From the NCBI GenBank assembly GCA_029719485.1, contig CP120722.1, positions 682,001-746,000 on the forward strand: DNA of 64,000 nt, read 5' to 3'. A program made the translations under genes and the position numbers. The DNA is from Kiritimatiellota bacterium B12222 (GTDB lineage: Bacteria > Verrucomicrobiota > Kiritimatiellia > SS1-B-03-39 > UBA6053). Positions 50,290 to 59,934 of the stretch are shown one piece after another. Under the pieces are notes generated by a model. It saw nothing but the letters and a program-made list of their open reading frames with translations, did not search any database and was not told the origin of the DNA. Numbering within the stretch: the first letter of the stretch is position 1; every line of letters begins with the position of its first letter.

Positions 50290-52770
50290 ATGTTCCCCTT
50301 AACTGATCACGTTTTAATTTTTACGATCATGATTTCCATGATCATGTTGGCACCTTTGTTAGGATCTTTGTTGAAAATTCCGGACATGGTTTTGCTGTTG
50401 ATTGCCGGCGCGGTGTTAGGTGTCAATGGCCTGGGGATTTTAGAACGCAATGAAGCCATTACATTGTTAGGTGAGATTGGCTTGTTGTACATAATGTTTT
50501 TGGCGGGACTGGAAATCGATCTCTATGAATTTTCCCGAACCAAGTTAAAAAGTATCAGTTTTGGTTTCATCACCTTTTTGATTCCCCAAGTATTGGGTGC
50601 GGTGGTGGTGTATTATGTTTTAGGCGACTGGACCTGGGCGGGGGCGATCTTGATGGCGTCCATGTTTGCCTCGCACACCTTGTTGGCTTATCCCGTGGCG
50701 GCAAAGTTGGGCATTCAACGCTCTCAGCCCGTGACGATTTCTGTAGGGGCCACCATTGTGACGGATACCTTGGCGCTGTTGGTATTGGCGGTGATTGTGG
50801 ATGCCTCTCAGGATATTGCCTTGGATTTTCGTTTTTGGGTGAGTTTACTATTGGCCTTAACCCTTTTGGTGTTGGCCATTACGTTGATCATTCCGCGCTT
50901 AGCCCGTTGGTTTTTTAAAAATGTAAGTGAATCGGGTGGTACCCAGTTTTTGTTTGTGCTGACCGTGGTCTGTGCCTGTGCCTATTTTTCCCAATATGCA
51001 CGGATGAAACCCTTGATTGGGGCATTTTTGGCGGGGGCGGCGCTCAATCGTCAAATTCCTTCTCACAGTGCTTTGATGAATCGTTTGGAGTTTGTGGGGA
51101 ACAATTTGTTTATTCCCTTTTTCCTGATTTCGGTGGGTATGCTGGTGGATCCCGCGGTATTGGTGGCCGATCCGGAAACTTGGAAAGTGATTGGGGTGAT
51201 GGTGGGAATGGTGGTCGTCACCAAATACACCGCGGCTTGGGTAACGGGTATGATTTTTGGATACAAGAGTTCCGAACGCAATGTGATGTTTGGATTGACG
51301 GTGGTGCAAGCGGCTGCAACTTTGGCTGCGGCTTTGGTCGGTTTTGACGCCGGTTTGCTTAACGATGCGGCTTTGAATGGTGCCATTGCCATGATTATGG
51401 TGACCGTTCCTTTGGGTAGTGCTGTGGTGCAGCGTTCCGGACGTAAAATGGCGTTGGCCGATGTGGGTTCCTCCCGCGTATTGCGTTTGGAACAGCGCTT
51501 GTTGTTAGGCATACGCAACGCCGAAAGCGTGAGTTCGTTGATGGAGATTGGTTTGTTGATGCGGGATAAATCTTCTCCCGGTGGTCTGTATCCCTTGACC
51601 ATTGTGTCGGATCAATACGAAACCAAGTTTGCGGTGGCGGATGGCGAAAAACTCTTGGCGCAGTGCATCAATCAAGGTTCTGCCGCCGGGGTGGAAGTCG
51701 AGCCACAGTTGCGGGTAGATATGAACCCGGTCGATGGCATTATCCGGGGGGTGCGCGAATTGCGGGCCACCACGGTGATTGCCGGGTGGAACGAAAAAAT
51801 CACCACGGGGAACCTCATTTTCGGCAGTACCCAGGAACGACTCACTGAGACCTGTCCATCCCGGGTCATGGTTTGTCGTATTCTTAAGCCTTTGGCGACC
51901 AATAAAATTTTGCGCCTGCCTATGCCACCCTTGTCCGAATATCGGAATGATCTCTCGACCTTGATTCGGGAAAGCAAACTGTTGGCCAAACAAGCGGGTG
52001 TGGATATTCATTTGTATTTGAGTGGACCTGCGGCAGAGAGCTTAAAAACCTCCTTCGAAAATGCCCAACCAGGCTGTGAAACCAAAGTGACGCTGTGCAA
52101 AACGTGGAAGGAATGCCGTCAGAAACTGTTTACGGATATGGGCTCGGATGATTTGATCTTGTTGCCGCAAATTCGCAGAGATACGGTCTTGTGGACGCCT
52201 ACCTTGGATCATTTGCCTGCCTTGATTGCTTCGCAATTTCCTGAAAACAATTTCATAGTGATTTATCCTGAAATTCAACGAGAAGAAAGTTTCCAAGGCG
52301 CGATCGCGTTGCCTGCGGATGACAGTTTCCCTGAAATTAGAGGCGTGGATTTTCCCGTGGGTCAACCGGCAGAAGCGGTGATCACCCATGTGGTGAAAGA
52401 AGCCTTGCCAGATGATGAGGAAATGGTGGAGGAAGCGATTCCAGCCTTGGTGGACTCGGCAAAATTGACACCGGTTGATTTGACGGAGGAGGTCGTGCTG
52501 TTGCATGGACACTGTGGTGAAAAAGACGGCCCATTGTTATTGGTGGGAAGTGGTGAGCCGTTACGTCCTTTCTTTGATCATGATTCCGCGCCACGCATTT
52601 TGGTTTGTTTGCTCAGTCCGCGTGACGATTCTCCGGAGATTCATTTGCGTTCCTTGGCCCGTGTGGCCAAACGTTTCCGTCATCCGGGGATGAAAGCGAA
52701 GTTGGCGCAAGCGCGTCGCACGGCAGAGATTTGCCAGTTGCTTGCCGATGTGGGAGAGGAAGACGCGTGA
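50290..52770 (+). CDS. CPA2-type Na+(K+)/H+ antiporter with Usp-like domain
   Basis: This 826-aa protein has about twelve membrane helices in residues 1-400, with CPA2 signatures VNGLGILERNE, YIMFLAGLEID and MLAPLLGSLLKIPD. A cytoplasmic half of about 420 residues follows. Part of it (DGIIRGVRELRATTVIAGW, NLIFGSTQERL) resembles universal stress protein domains. Such fusions are common in this family and probably sense nucleotides. It is likely to exchange a cation for protons. Confidence 0.88.
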   Translation: MFPLTDHVLIFTIMISMIMLAPLLGSLLKIPDMVLLLIAGAVLGVNGLGILERNEAITLLGEIGLLYIMFLAGLEIDLYEFSRTKLKSISFGFITFLIPQVLGAVVVYYVLGDWTWAGAILMASMFASHTLLAYPVAAKLGIQRSQPVTISVGATIVTDTLALLVLAVIVDASQDIALDFRFWVSLLLALTLLVLAITLIIPRLARWFFKNVSESGGTQFLFVLTVVCACAYFSQYARMKPLIGAFLAGAALNRQIPSHSALMNRLEFVGNNLFIPFFLISVGMLVDPAVLVADPETWKVIGVMVGMVVVTKYTAAWVTGMIFGYKSSERNVMFGLTVVQAAATLAAALVGFDAGLLNDAALNGAIAMIMVTVPLGSAVVQRSGRKMALADVGSSRVLRLEQRLLLGIRNAESVSSLMEIGLLMRDKSSPGGLYPLTIVSDQYETKFAVADGEKLLAQCINQGSAAGVEVEPQLRVDMNPVDGIIRGVRELRATTVIAGWNEKITTGNLIFGSTQERLTETCPSRVMVCRILKPLATNKILRLPMPPLSEYRNDLSTLIRESKLLAKQAGVDIHLYLSGPAAESLKTSFENAQPGCETKVTLCKTWKECRQKLFTDMGSDDLILLPQIRRDTVLWTPTLDHLPALIASQFPENNFIVIYPEIQREESFQGAIALPADDSFPEIRGVDFPVGQPAEAVITHVVKEALPDDEEMVEEAIPALVDSAKLTPVDLTEEVVLLHGHCGEKDGPLLLVGSGEPLRPFFDHDSAPRILVCLLSPRDDSPEIHLRSLARVAKRFRHPGMKAKLAQARRTAEICQLLADVGEEDA

Positions 52771-52835
52771 GTTTCTTTGCCATGTAGGGTGCCTTCTCTC
52801 TTGTCACTATCAAATTTTGGGTTTAGGGAATCCGC

Positions 52836-53822
52836 ATGAGCTCTATAACCACTCCTTTACGTTTTCGCCCTGTTTATCAGCCCTACATTTGGGGGGGGAC
52901 AAAATTGCGAAGTCACTTGGGGCGGGAAGATACGCCCGAAGGGATTGTTGCGGAATCATGGGAAGTTTCTTCGCGCGAAGATGGCATGGGCGTGGTTGCG
53001 GAAGGCCTCCATGCGGGCAAAACCTTTCGGGAGCTGTTGGCGCAAGATGCGGCGGGCATTTTGGGCACCCGGGTGAAGAAAGCTGATTTCCCTTTGCTGA
53101 TCAAAGTATTGGATGCGGCCAAAACGCTGAGCGTGCAAGTACATCCCAACGATGAAACCGCGGCTCAATTTGGTGGCGAAGCCAAAACGGAAACCTGGTA
53201 CATTCTCGAAGCTGATCCCGGTGCCTGTGTGTACTGTGGCATTGCTGAAGGCGTTAGTCCTGAACAATATCGTGCGGCGATCGCAGACAATACGGTTGAA
53301 CCGCTGATGAAAAAGATCCCCGTGAAAGTGGGGGATGCGATTTTTGTGCCGGGTGGCCGGGTTCATGCCATTGCAGAAGGGTGTTTGTTGTTAGAGGTTC
53401 AGCAAAATTCAAACACCACCTATAGAATTTATGATTGGGGTCGGGTAGATGCACAGGGCGTGGGACGCGAATTGCATATCGATCAGGCCATGCAGGTGAG
53501 TATTTTCGAAGAAGAAGGCTCGGCGTTGACGCCTTCGATTCCCTTGGAGCCCTTGGCAGGAATGCCGCGTGAGCAAATCATGGTTTCCCCATACTTTTTG
53601 TTGGAACGACTGAGTTTAGAAGCTTCAGCCAGCTTGCCGGCTTGTCCCGAGAGTTTTCAAGTGCTCTTCGCCATTGATGGAGATTTGGAGGTAAGTGCCG
53701 GCGGAGAAACGGTAGTGGTGAAAGCAGGCTCCTCAGTCCTGCTTCCTGCCGCGGCCGCATCAGCCGACCTGAAAGCCGTTGCTGGAGCGGTTAAGGTCAT
53801 GCGGATCACTCAGCCTGCCTAG
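52836..53822 (+). CDS. manA: Mannose-6-phosphate isomerase, class I
   Basis: This 328-aa zinc enzyme interconverts mannose 6-phosphate and fructose 6-phosphate. Zinc ligands are visible in LSVQVHPND (near residue 98), KTETWYI (near 115) and PGGRVHAI (near 172), with YRIYDWGRVD after them. The length matches the shorter bacterial class I enzymes. It would supply mannose for surface glycans such as those built by the GT4 enzyme. Confidence 0.93.
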   Translation: MSSITTPLRFRPVYQPYIWGGTKLRSHLGREDTPEGIVAESWEVSSREDGMGVVAEGLHAGKTFRELLAQDAAGILGTRVKKADFPLLIKVLDAAKTLSVQVHPNDETAAQFGGEAKTETWYILEADPGACVYCGIAEGVSPEQYRAAIADNTVEPLMKKIPVKVGDAIFVPGGRVHAIAEGCLLLEVQQNSNTTYRIYDWGRVDAQGVGRELHIDQAMQVSIFEEEGSALTPSIPLEPLAGMPREQIMVSPYFLLERLSLEASASLPACPESFQVLFAIDGDLEVSAGGETVVVKAGSSVLLPAAAASADLKAVAGAVKVMRITQPA

Positions 53823-53945
53823 GCGAAGGTATTCTGCTTGAGATGAGAAGCGGCAACTGCCCTGTGCTCCAATTTCAAGCGCTATACCCTGTTCTCCGCG
53901 TGCTTTATCATTGCACCGTTGGCAACCTGCTTCTATAGTCGGGGA

Positions 53946-55241
53946 GTGAAAACGCTTCTTCCTTTTACTCTATTCATTTCCTGTGTGTTGCTCTCTAGTT
54001 GTGGACGCGATCCTGCGGCCCTTAATCGCAAGGCGGTGGAGGCTTTAAATGAGGGAGAGGCCGCTAAGGCCATGCGTCTCTTTGAGAAAGCGGCGGAGAA
54101 AGCGGCGGAGAAAAGCGAAGGCTCTGAAGTTGCCGATATGTGGGCCCATGCCGGATTGGCGGCGGCGCGGGCGGGCCGAGGTGGGGATGCGGAAGCTTTT
54201 CTGATGAAAGCGGTTGAGGTCTCTCCTTCCCATGTGGAAGCCAATTATAATTTAGGGGATTTGTATGTGCAACAAAATCGCTTGGATGAAGCGGTTCGCT
54301 ATTTGGAAAGCGCCTCGATTTCGTCGGAAGGTACGGAGCCTTTAGAAGCCTTGGCTGCCATCGCCTTGCGTCAGGGTAAGTTGGACGAAGCCTACACGTA
54401 TTTGCAACAGGCCCGCGTTCGTGACGAAAATGTGCGTGTACTCACCTCATTGGCCGTAGCCGGGAAACAGCATCTCACGGTAAGCCAAAGCCGGGATTTA
54501 TTACAGCAAGCGGTATCACAGGATCCCAGTTATGCGCCTGCGCAACTCAATTTGGCAGCTTTGTTGGATCAAAACCGCCTGGATCCCGCTCAGGCCATGG
54601 CTCATTATCAGGCTTTCTTACGATTAGAACCCGAAGATGATAAAGTGCCATTGGTTCAACTCCGCTTGCAAATTATGGAAACGCGTGAAGCCTCGGGCAA
54701 CTTTTCACGGCCAGACCCTGAGCGTCAAGAAGTAGAAGCCTTGTTGGATCAAGCTTCTGAAGCGGCCGCAGCAGGAAATCAGTCTTTGGCGATTCAATAC
54801 TGTTTACAAGCAAATGCGGCGGCCACGCGGGCGCAACGCAGTGATTTGCGTGAGCGCGCATTGCGGGCGGCCACCACGCTTGCGCCTGACTCGGCCCGGG
54901 CTCAATTTGGATTTGGTCAATTTATGTTGGGGCAAAATCGCAAACCGGAAGCCATGCAGGCCTTTGCGGCGGCCAGATCTGTGGCGCCGGGTTGGCCGAT
55001 GACCTTGCGTCCTGCCGTTTTGTTAGCTGCTGAACTGGGGCGAAACACCCAGGCAACCGAATTTTTGGTGCAAGCGGAGGCTGCCGGGGCGGCCAATCCT
55101 GATTTCTTGTTGGAAATTGGCGATCTTTATGCCGAAGCGCTCAATAACGAACGGGAGTCGCGTCGGGTATATGAGCTGATCCTCGACGGATTTCCCACTT
55201 ATGCCCAGCGTGCACAAGTTCAGGCGCGTTTAGATCGCTGA
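53946..55241 (+). CDS. TPR-repeat lipoprotein
   Basis: The reading from GTG 53946 gives MKTLLPFTLFISCVLLSSCG, a lipoprotein signal with lipobox LLSSC. About eight to ten TPR-like repeats follow over about 410 residues (for example HVEANYNLGDLYVQQNRLDEA, shortened here to its family pattern A-x2-YNLG-x8-L-x-EA). An earlier TTG at 53919 would spoil the signal. It should be anchored to a membrane and scaffold a protein complex; partners are unknown. Confidence 0.82.
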   Translation: MKTLLPFTLFISCVLLSSCGRDPAALNRKAVEALNEGEAAKAMRLFEKAAEKAAEKSEGSEVADMWAHAGLAAARAGRGGDAEAFLMKAVEVSPSHVEANYNLGDLYVQQNRLDEAVRYLESASISSEGTEPLEALAAIALRQGKLDEAYTYLQQARVRDENVRVLTSLAVAGKQHLTVSQSRDLLQQAVSQDPSYAPAQLNLAALLDQNRLDPAQAMAHYQAFLRLEPEDDKVPLVQLRLQIMETREASGNFSRPDPERQEVEALLDQASEAAAAGNQSLAIQYCLQANAAATRAQRSDLRERALRAATTLAPDSARAQFGFGQFMLGQNRKPEAMQAFAAARSVAPGWPMTLRPAVLLAAELGRNTQATEFLVQAEAAGAANPDFLLEIGDLYAEALNNERESRRVYELILDGFPTYAQRAQVQARLDR

Positions 55242-55303
55242 GTGCGTCCCGGAAAGGACCGCAAGCCCTGAGCGCAAGGCGAAAGCGGGTTGATGAACAG
55301 GCC

Positions 55304-56044
55304 TTACGCGTTTTTCCAAGCCTGTTTGCTGTTTTTCCGATCTTCGGCTTTTCGCTCTTTGAGTTCCGCTTTATCGATGGGGGAAATGACCACGACAAAT
55401 TCACCTTTGGAGCTGTGGAGGTCTAAGAATTCTGAAAGTTCAGCTGCGGTGCCGGATTTCAGGGTTTCAAATTTTTTGGTGAGCTCCCGGCCGATAAATA
55501 CCTGGCGGTCTCCGAGGATATCCGCAATATCCGCCATCAATTTTTGAATGCGGTGGGTGGATTCGTAGAGCACGACGCTGAGCGATTCATCCACCAGACC
55601 TTCAAGAATGCGGCGACGGCCAGCGCTTTTATTCGGGGTGAAGCCCAGGAAAATGAAACCCTCCTGACCCCAACCGCTTAAGGCCAAGCCCGTGGTGACC
55701 GCGGTTGGACCCGGAATAGAGGTGATAAAGAGACCCGCTTCGCGCACAGATTGTACCAAACGAGAGCCCGGATCGGAAATTAAGGGCATACCTGCGTCAC
55801 TGACCAATGCCACCGCTTTTCCACTTTCAATTTCACTGATTACCCGTTCCACCCGGGAGCGTTCATTGAATTCGTGACATGAGACCATAGGTTTGGAAAT
55901 CTCGTATTTATTCAATAAAATTCCCGTTTTACGGGTATCTTCGGCTAAAATAACATCTACTTCCTGCAGGGTACGTACCCCACGAAAGGTCATGTCTTCC
56001 AAGTTGCCGATCGGCGTTCCAACGAGATAAAGTCCTGCTTCCAT
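55304..56044 (-). CDS. rsmI: 16S rRNA cytidine-1402 2'-O-methyltransferase
   Basis: This 246-aa enzyme has LYLVGTPIGNLEDMTFRGV at the start, ILAEDTRKTGILL near residue 32, ALVSDAGMPLISDPGSRLV near 78 and SIPGPTAVTTGLALSG near 109. These are RsmI (YraL) signatures of the tetrapyrrole-methylase-like fold. It methylates C1402 of 16S rRNA with SAM. The last 20 residues are a basic tail. It is divergent from tRNA-Leu. Confidence 0.95.
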   Translation of the reverse strand: MEAGLYLVGTPIGNLEDMTFRGVRTLQEVDVILAEDTRKTGILLNKYEISKPMVSCHEFNERSRVERVISEIESGKAVALVSDAGMPLISDPGSRLVQSVREAGLFITSIPGPTAVTTGLALSGWGQEGFIFLGFTPNKSAGRRRILEGLVDESLSVVLYESTHRIQKLMADIADILGDRQVFIGRELTKKFETLKSGTAAELSEFLDLHSSKGEFVVVISPIDKAELKERKAEDRKNSKQAWKNA

Positions 56045-56134
56045 GGGGCATGATCTACATCAACCGCAGTTGAAGGCAATTCAAGACTTGCCCTCAGGCA
56101 AAGTTCTGATTAAAAGGGATTCTCTTCACACCTG

Positions 56135-56221
56135 CCCAGGTGGTGGAATTGGCAGACACAGGGGACTTAAAATCCCCCGGCCGCTAGGCCTTGCGGGTTC
56201 GAGTCCCGCCCTGGGTACCAT
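56135..56221 (+). tRNA. tRNA-Leu (anticodon TAA)
   Basis: An 87-base type II tRNA with acceptor stem GCCCAGG/CCTGGGT (one G-T pair), anticodon loop CTTAAAA (TAA) on GGGGA/TCCCC, a variable arm GGCCGCTAGGCC, T-arm GCGGGTTCGAGTCCCGC and an encoded CCA. It reads UUA and UUG codons. Confidence 0.96.
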
Positions 56222-56225
56222 TTTG

Positions 56226-56262
56226 ACCCTCTATAAATGAAAATTTGTAGAGGGTTTATGTT
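56226..56262. terminator. Hairpin between tRNA-Leu and PP2C gene
   Basis: Stem ACCCTCTA/TAGAGGGT around a 14-base loop, followed by TTATGTTT. It should end the tRNA transcript, and may also serve the converging phosphatase gene, whose stop is at 56273. Confidence 0.65.
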
Positions 56263-56272
56263 TGGGGTGGGC

Positions 56273-57523
56273 TTAGAGGATGAAATGATGCTTCGGTTCC
56301 AAGCTTAAGGTATTGAGGGATAAGCCGAGGATACAGGCGTCATCTCCGAGCTTTTGTTGCTGAGTATGCTCTCTGGCGCTTTGGATGATACGGGGAAAGA
56401 GATCTTTGAGGGGCAAGTCGCGGTGTTGGAAGAGGATTTGTTGTAGTTGGGGCATACCCAATTCTTCTCCGGATTCGTTGACGGCTTCAAAAATACCATC
56501 GGTTACCATGACGACTTTATCCCCTTGGGTCAGGGGCAGTGAAAAGGTATCATAGCTGAATTCTTTGTGGATCGCCAAGGCGGGGCCCAGATAGCTTTCA
56601 TCGACGGGGAGGGGGCTGACGAGCTCCTGTTCTGGACGGATGAGAAAGGGAATGGGGTGACCTGCAATGGCGCCACTTAATTCGGAGGAGCGAAGATCGA
56701 TGATGAGGCAACAGGCGGTGGCGAATAAAAAGGCATCCTCACTTTGGAGCAAGGGGTAGAGTTGATGGTTTAACGAGGTCAAAAACTCACCAGCGGAACG
56801 GGGTTCTCGGGTAATATTATCAAACAGGGCCCGAATGATCCCAGTGATCAGGGCTGCACGAACCCCGTGTCCGATGGCGTCGCAGATCAGTAATCCTGCC
56901 CGGTGATCGTCGAGTCGGTGGATGGCGCAATAATCTCCGCCGATGGCACTGTCGGATTCGTAAAAATAGTGAAAGTCGATGAGTGATTGGTTTTGTTCGG
57001 AAAGAAAGACGGGGTAATTTTGGGGGAGAAAGGCCTGTTGTAGACGGGCGGCCATTTGCAAGTCTTCGGCCATTTGCTCATTCATGAGCTGTAGTTGTTG
57101 GTTGCTTTGTCGCAACATTTCAGAGGTGGCTTCTAATTCGGCTTCTTTATGTTTTAGTGCAGTGATGTCGCGTCCGATGCCGATGCAGCCCTTGATTTTG
57201 CCCTCGGGATTGCGAAGGGGGACCTTGGTGGTGGAAATCCACTTCATGTGTCCATCTTCCCACTCGGCGTGCTCCTCCTTGCAGGTAAGGGCTTGACCGG
57301 ATGCAAAAATGTGTAATTCATCTTCCCGGGCCGCCTGGGCAAATTCGGGGGTGAAAAGATCGAAATCGCTTTTACCCACGGCATCGTGAGGACTGTTAAA
57401 GCCGTCCCATTGGGCGCAGGCCTTATTCATCATGATGAACCGGGAATTGAGGTCCTTAAAAAAAATATTGTCGGTCATATTGTCCATCAATTGGCGCAAT
57501 AACTCGGCATCTTTGGGCATCAT
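56273..57523 (-). CDS. PAS-domain PP2C (SpoIIE-type) phosphatase
   Basis: This 416-aa protein has an N-terminal PAS domain (about residues 5-125: MDNMTDNIFFKDLNSRFIMM, GCIGIGRDITALK), a short coiled coil, and a SpoIIE-type PP2C phosphatase domain. The phosphatase metal sites are AIGGDYCAI, LICDAIGHGV and KLGDDACIL. Such proteins usually control an anti-sigma-factor antagonist. No sigma-factor or STAS gene is adjacent, so its partner must be elsewhere. Confidence 0.92.
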   Translation of the reverse strand: MMPKDAELLRQLMDNMTDNIFFKDLNSRFIMMNKACAQWDGFNSPHDAVGKSDFDLFTPEFAQAAREDELHIFASGQALTCKEEHAEWEDGHMKWISTTKVPLRNPEGKIKGCIGIGRDITALKHKEAELEATSEMLRQSNQQLQLMNEQMAEDLQMAARLQQAFLPQNYPVFLSEQNQSLIDFHYFYESDSAIGGDYCAIHRLDDHRAGLLICDAIGHGVRAALITGIIRALFDNITREPRSAGEFLTSLNHQLYPLLQSEDAFLFATACCLIIDLRSSELSGAIAGHPIPFLIRPEQELVSPLPVDESYLGPALAIHKEFSYDTFSLPLTQGDKVVMVTDGIFEAVNESGEELGMPQLQQILFQHRDLPLKDLFPRIIQSAREHTQQQKLGDDACILGLSLNTLSLEPKHHFIL

Positions 57524-57775
57524 ACGCTCCTCCTTTTCAAGGGTTTCATGGGGACATGATAGAGGTCCATGACTGTGGGAACAAGGAAATACGATACAGG
57601 TCGCTTTGGGGGGGCTATAATACGTTCACCCGCAAAGAGGTGATGATTTTGTGTTGTCCAAGTTCAAAATGAAGGAAGAAATAACTGTTTAGGTTGAAAT
57701 ATAGAGTGATTGATCCTTTAGTGAGTACTTGAGACTTTGATTGACGTTGATTTTTATCACCTGGATGGATTTTCT

Positions 57776-59173
57776 ATGGATACACGACCTAATATTCTTT
57801 TATTGTCCACGGACCAGCAACGCTGGGATACCCTGGCGGCTGCGGGCTGTGCCTGGATGCAGACGCCTCATTTAGATCGTTTGGCGGCCCGAGGGACCTT
57901 GTTTACGCAGGCCTTCTGTAATTCTCCACTGTGCATGCCGAGTCGACAAAGTATGTTGAGTGGACGTTATCCTGCCTCGGCGGGTTGCACGGAAAATGGC
58001 GTGGAAATGCGGGAGGACATGCCCAATGTTGCCACTATTTTGGGAGGGGCGGGTTATCATACCGCGAACATTGGCAAGTTGCATTTTAAAAATCATGCCC
58101 ATCGGGATCATCGGGAACCGCATCCTGCTTATGGATTTGATACGTTGTTGGTTTCGGATGAACCGGGATTGTATGAAGATGCGTATACCACTTGGCTCAA
58201 GGCTCGTGGTCTCGATGGACTTCGGACCTGGACGCTGGAATCTTTTCCCGGGCGGGGACATGATTATCGCATCAGCGGTCCCTCGCGTTTAGTGACCGAC
58301 CCTTTACCCTTTGTGGGTCCGGACGATGCCAGTCATAGTTCATGGGTCGCAGAGGAGACCTGTCAGTTTCTACGCCAGCATCAGCACGAGCGGTTTTTCT
58401 GTATTGCCGGTTTTTTTGCGCCTCATTCTCCGATTAACCCACCACAAAAATGGTTGGATGCTTATGCAGATGTCGAGGTGCCTCTGCCCAAGATGACTCA
58501 AAGTGATCGAGAGCGTTTGGGCTTGAGTGATGAAGAATGGCGTTCTGTGCGTCGTGCGTACTTCGCCTTGGTGAGTCATGTGGATGAAATGATTGGACGC
58601 ATCCTCGATCAGCTTGATCATTTGGGACTTACTGAGAATACTTTGATCATCTTCACCTCGGATCATGGAGATCATTTGGGAGATCATGGTAAAATTCATA
58701 AAGGGCCTCCGGGATTGGATTCCTGTGCGCATGTACCCTTAATTGTAGCCCCTCCTGATAAGATGGATGTTTCGCGGGGGACTCAGTGTGATGCTTTGGT
58801 GGAATTGGTAGACTTTTTACCGACTTGTCTCGATTTTGCACGGATACCTTGTCCTCCGTTTTTGCAGGGTCATTCTTTAAAATCAATGGTAAGCGATACT
58901 GAAACCCCACCCGCACTGAGGAATTCGATTTATATCGAATGGAGACGGGCATATGAAATGGGGTGGAAGGTGGTGCGGACGCAAGAGGCGTGGTTTGCGC
59001 GTTCGCGGGCTGGCAACGAGATGTTGTTCGACTTGTTGACCGATCCTCATCAGTTGACAAATGTGATCGATGAGTCCGCTTACCGTGAGTTGCGGGATCA
59101 GATGCGGGCGGAACTGCTGGGGAAATGTTTTGAAGTTGAAGACCAGGGCAGGCGGGCGTCGGGTCGGTACTAA
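57776..59173 (+). CDS. Sulfatase (Cys-type)
   Basis: This 465-aa sulfatase has the formylglycine motif CMPSRQSMLSGRYP with Cys53. RPNILLLSTDQQRWDTL gives the N-terminal metal site, and FTSDHGDHLGDHGKIHKG near residue 300 the C-terminal one. The start at 57776 (MDTRPN) fits the family; the 13 upstream in-frame residues do not. No signal peptide is seen. Its 3' end overlaps the converging PKS operon by 4 bases. The substrate is unknown. Confidence 0.92.
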   Translation: MDTRPNILLLSTDQQRWDTLAAAGCAWMQTPHLDRLAARGTLFTQAFCNSPLCMPSRQSMLSGRYPASAGCTENGVEMREDMPNVATILGGAGYHTANIGKLHFKNHAHRDHREPHPAYGFDTLLVSDEPGLYEDAYTTWLKARGLDGLRTWTLESFPGRGHDYRISGPSRLVTDPLPFVGPDDASHSSWVAEETCQFLRQHQHERFFCIAGFFAPHSPINPPQKWLDAYADVEVPLPKMTQSDRERLGLSDEEWRSVRRAYFALVSHVDEMIGRILDQLDHLGLTENTLIIFTSDHGDHLGDHGKIHKGPPGLDSCAHVPLIVAPPDKMDVSRGTQCDALVELVDFLPTCLDFARIPCPPFLQGHSLKSMVSDTETPPALRNSIYIEWRRAYEMGWKVVRTQEAWFARSRAGNEMLFDLLTDPHQLTNVIDESAYRELRDQMRAELLGKCFEVEDQGRRASGRY

Positions 59174-59934
59174 GGTGCGTCGCCATTGCCCAGCCCTTCC
59201 GTAAACTGAGTTTGTGAGGATTCGTCGGATGTGGAGCTTGGGATTTGGGGAACAAATGAAAGGTAAAGGCGCCCCGGAAATTTTTGAGTGACCTGGACGT
59301 TTTCGGCAGGAGCAAAGTGTTTGAGTTCTTGGGGGGTGAAGCCTTTGCAAATGGAAATGAGTCCATCCTTGCGGGTGAAACTGTCCCGATAACACAAGCT
59401 GATGATGCTGTAGGCCCGGTAACTAAAAGTTGATCGTTTGAGGTCTGAAAACAAATACCCTTTTGAGGCCAGTTGATGACTGTTGTGGAGAACGGTTTTG
59501 ATCTCCTGATCGTCAAGATGATGGAGGAAATGATTGGCAAAAATAAAGTCAAAGGGAGCGAGGGCTTCGAGGTCGAGTGCGTCGGCCTGAATGATCGATA
59601 AGCCTTTGACTTGCGCATGACAGTTGCGGGCGTGTTCTATGACCCGCGGATCGCTGTCCACGGCGGTAATGCGCAGCCTAAGACCTTTTTTCTTGGCTTG
59701 GGTGAGTAGCCAAACGGGGATGTCGCATCCTCCCGCTCCCAGATCCAAGAGGTGGGTGTCTTGATGAGGGGAGAGCAGGGGAAAGAGCTGAGCTTTGAGA
59801 GGGCCACGGACGCGACTGAAAAGTCGGTTGACAGATTTAAATTGATCCAAGGTTCGAAAGAGTTTCCGAGGGTCGGAATCGCGTGCATCCATTTCTTCCG
59901 ACTGTCGGGAGCGTTGGCTGAGATCTGGGATCAT
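59170..59934 (-). CDS. Class I SAM-dependent methyltransferase
   Basis: This 254-aa protein has the SAM-binding motif LLDLGAGGCDIPVWLL near residue 63, then LRITAVDSDPRVI, DFIFANHFLHHLDD near 132 and a long C-terminal half. It is the last gene of the type III PKS operon, overlapping the monooxygenase by 4 bases. A role in O- or C-methylation of the polyketide product is likely from context only. The last 30 residues are Ser/Thr/Glu-rich. Confidence 0.85.
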   Translation of the reverse strand: MIPDLSQRSRQSEEMDARDSDPRKLFRTLDQFKSVNRLFSRVRGPLKAQLFPLLSPHQDTHLLDLGAGGCDIPVWLLTQAKKKGLRLRITAVDSDPRVIEHARNCHAQVKGLSIIQADALDLEALAPFDFIFANHFLHHLDDQEIKTVLHNSHQLASKGYLFSDLKRSTFSYRAYSIISLCYRDSFTRKDGLISICKGFTPQELKHFAPAENVQVTQKFPGRLYLSFVPQIPSSTSDESSQTQFTEGLGNGDAP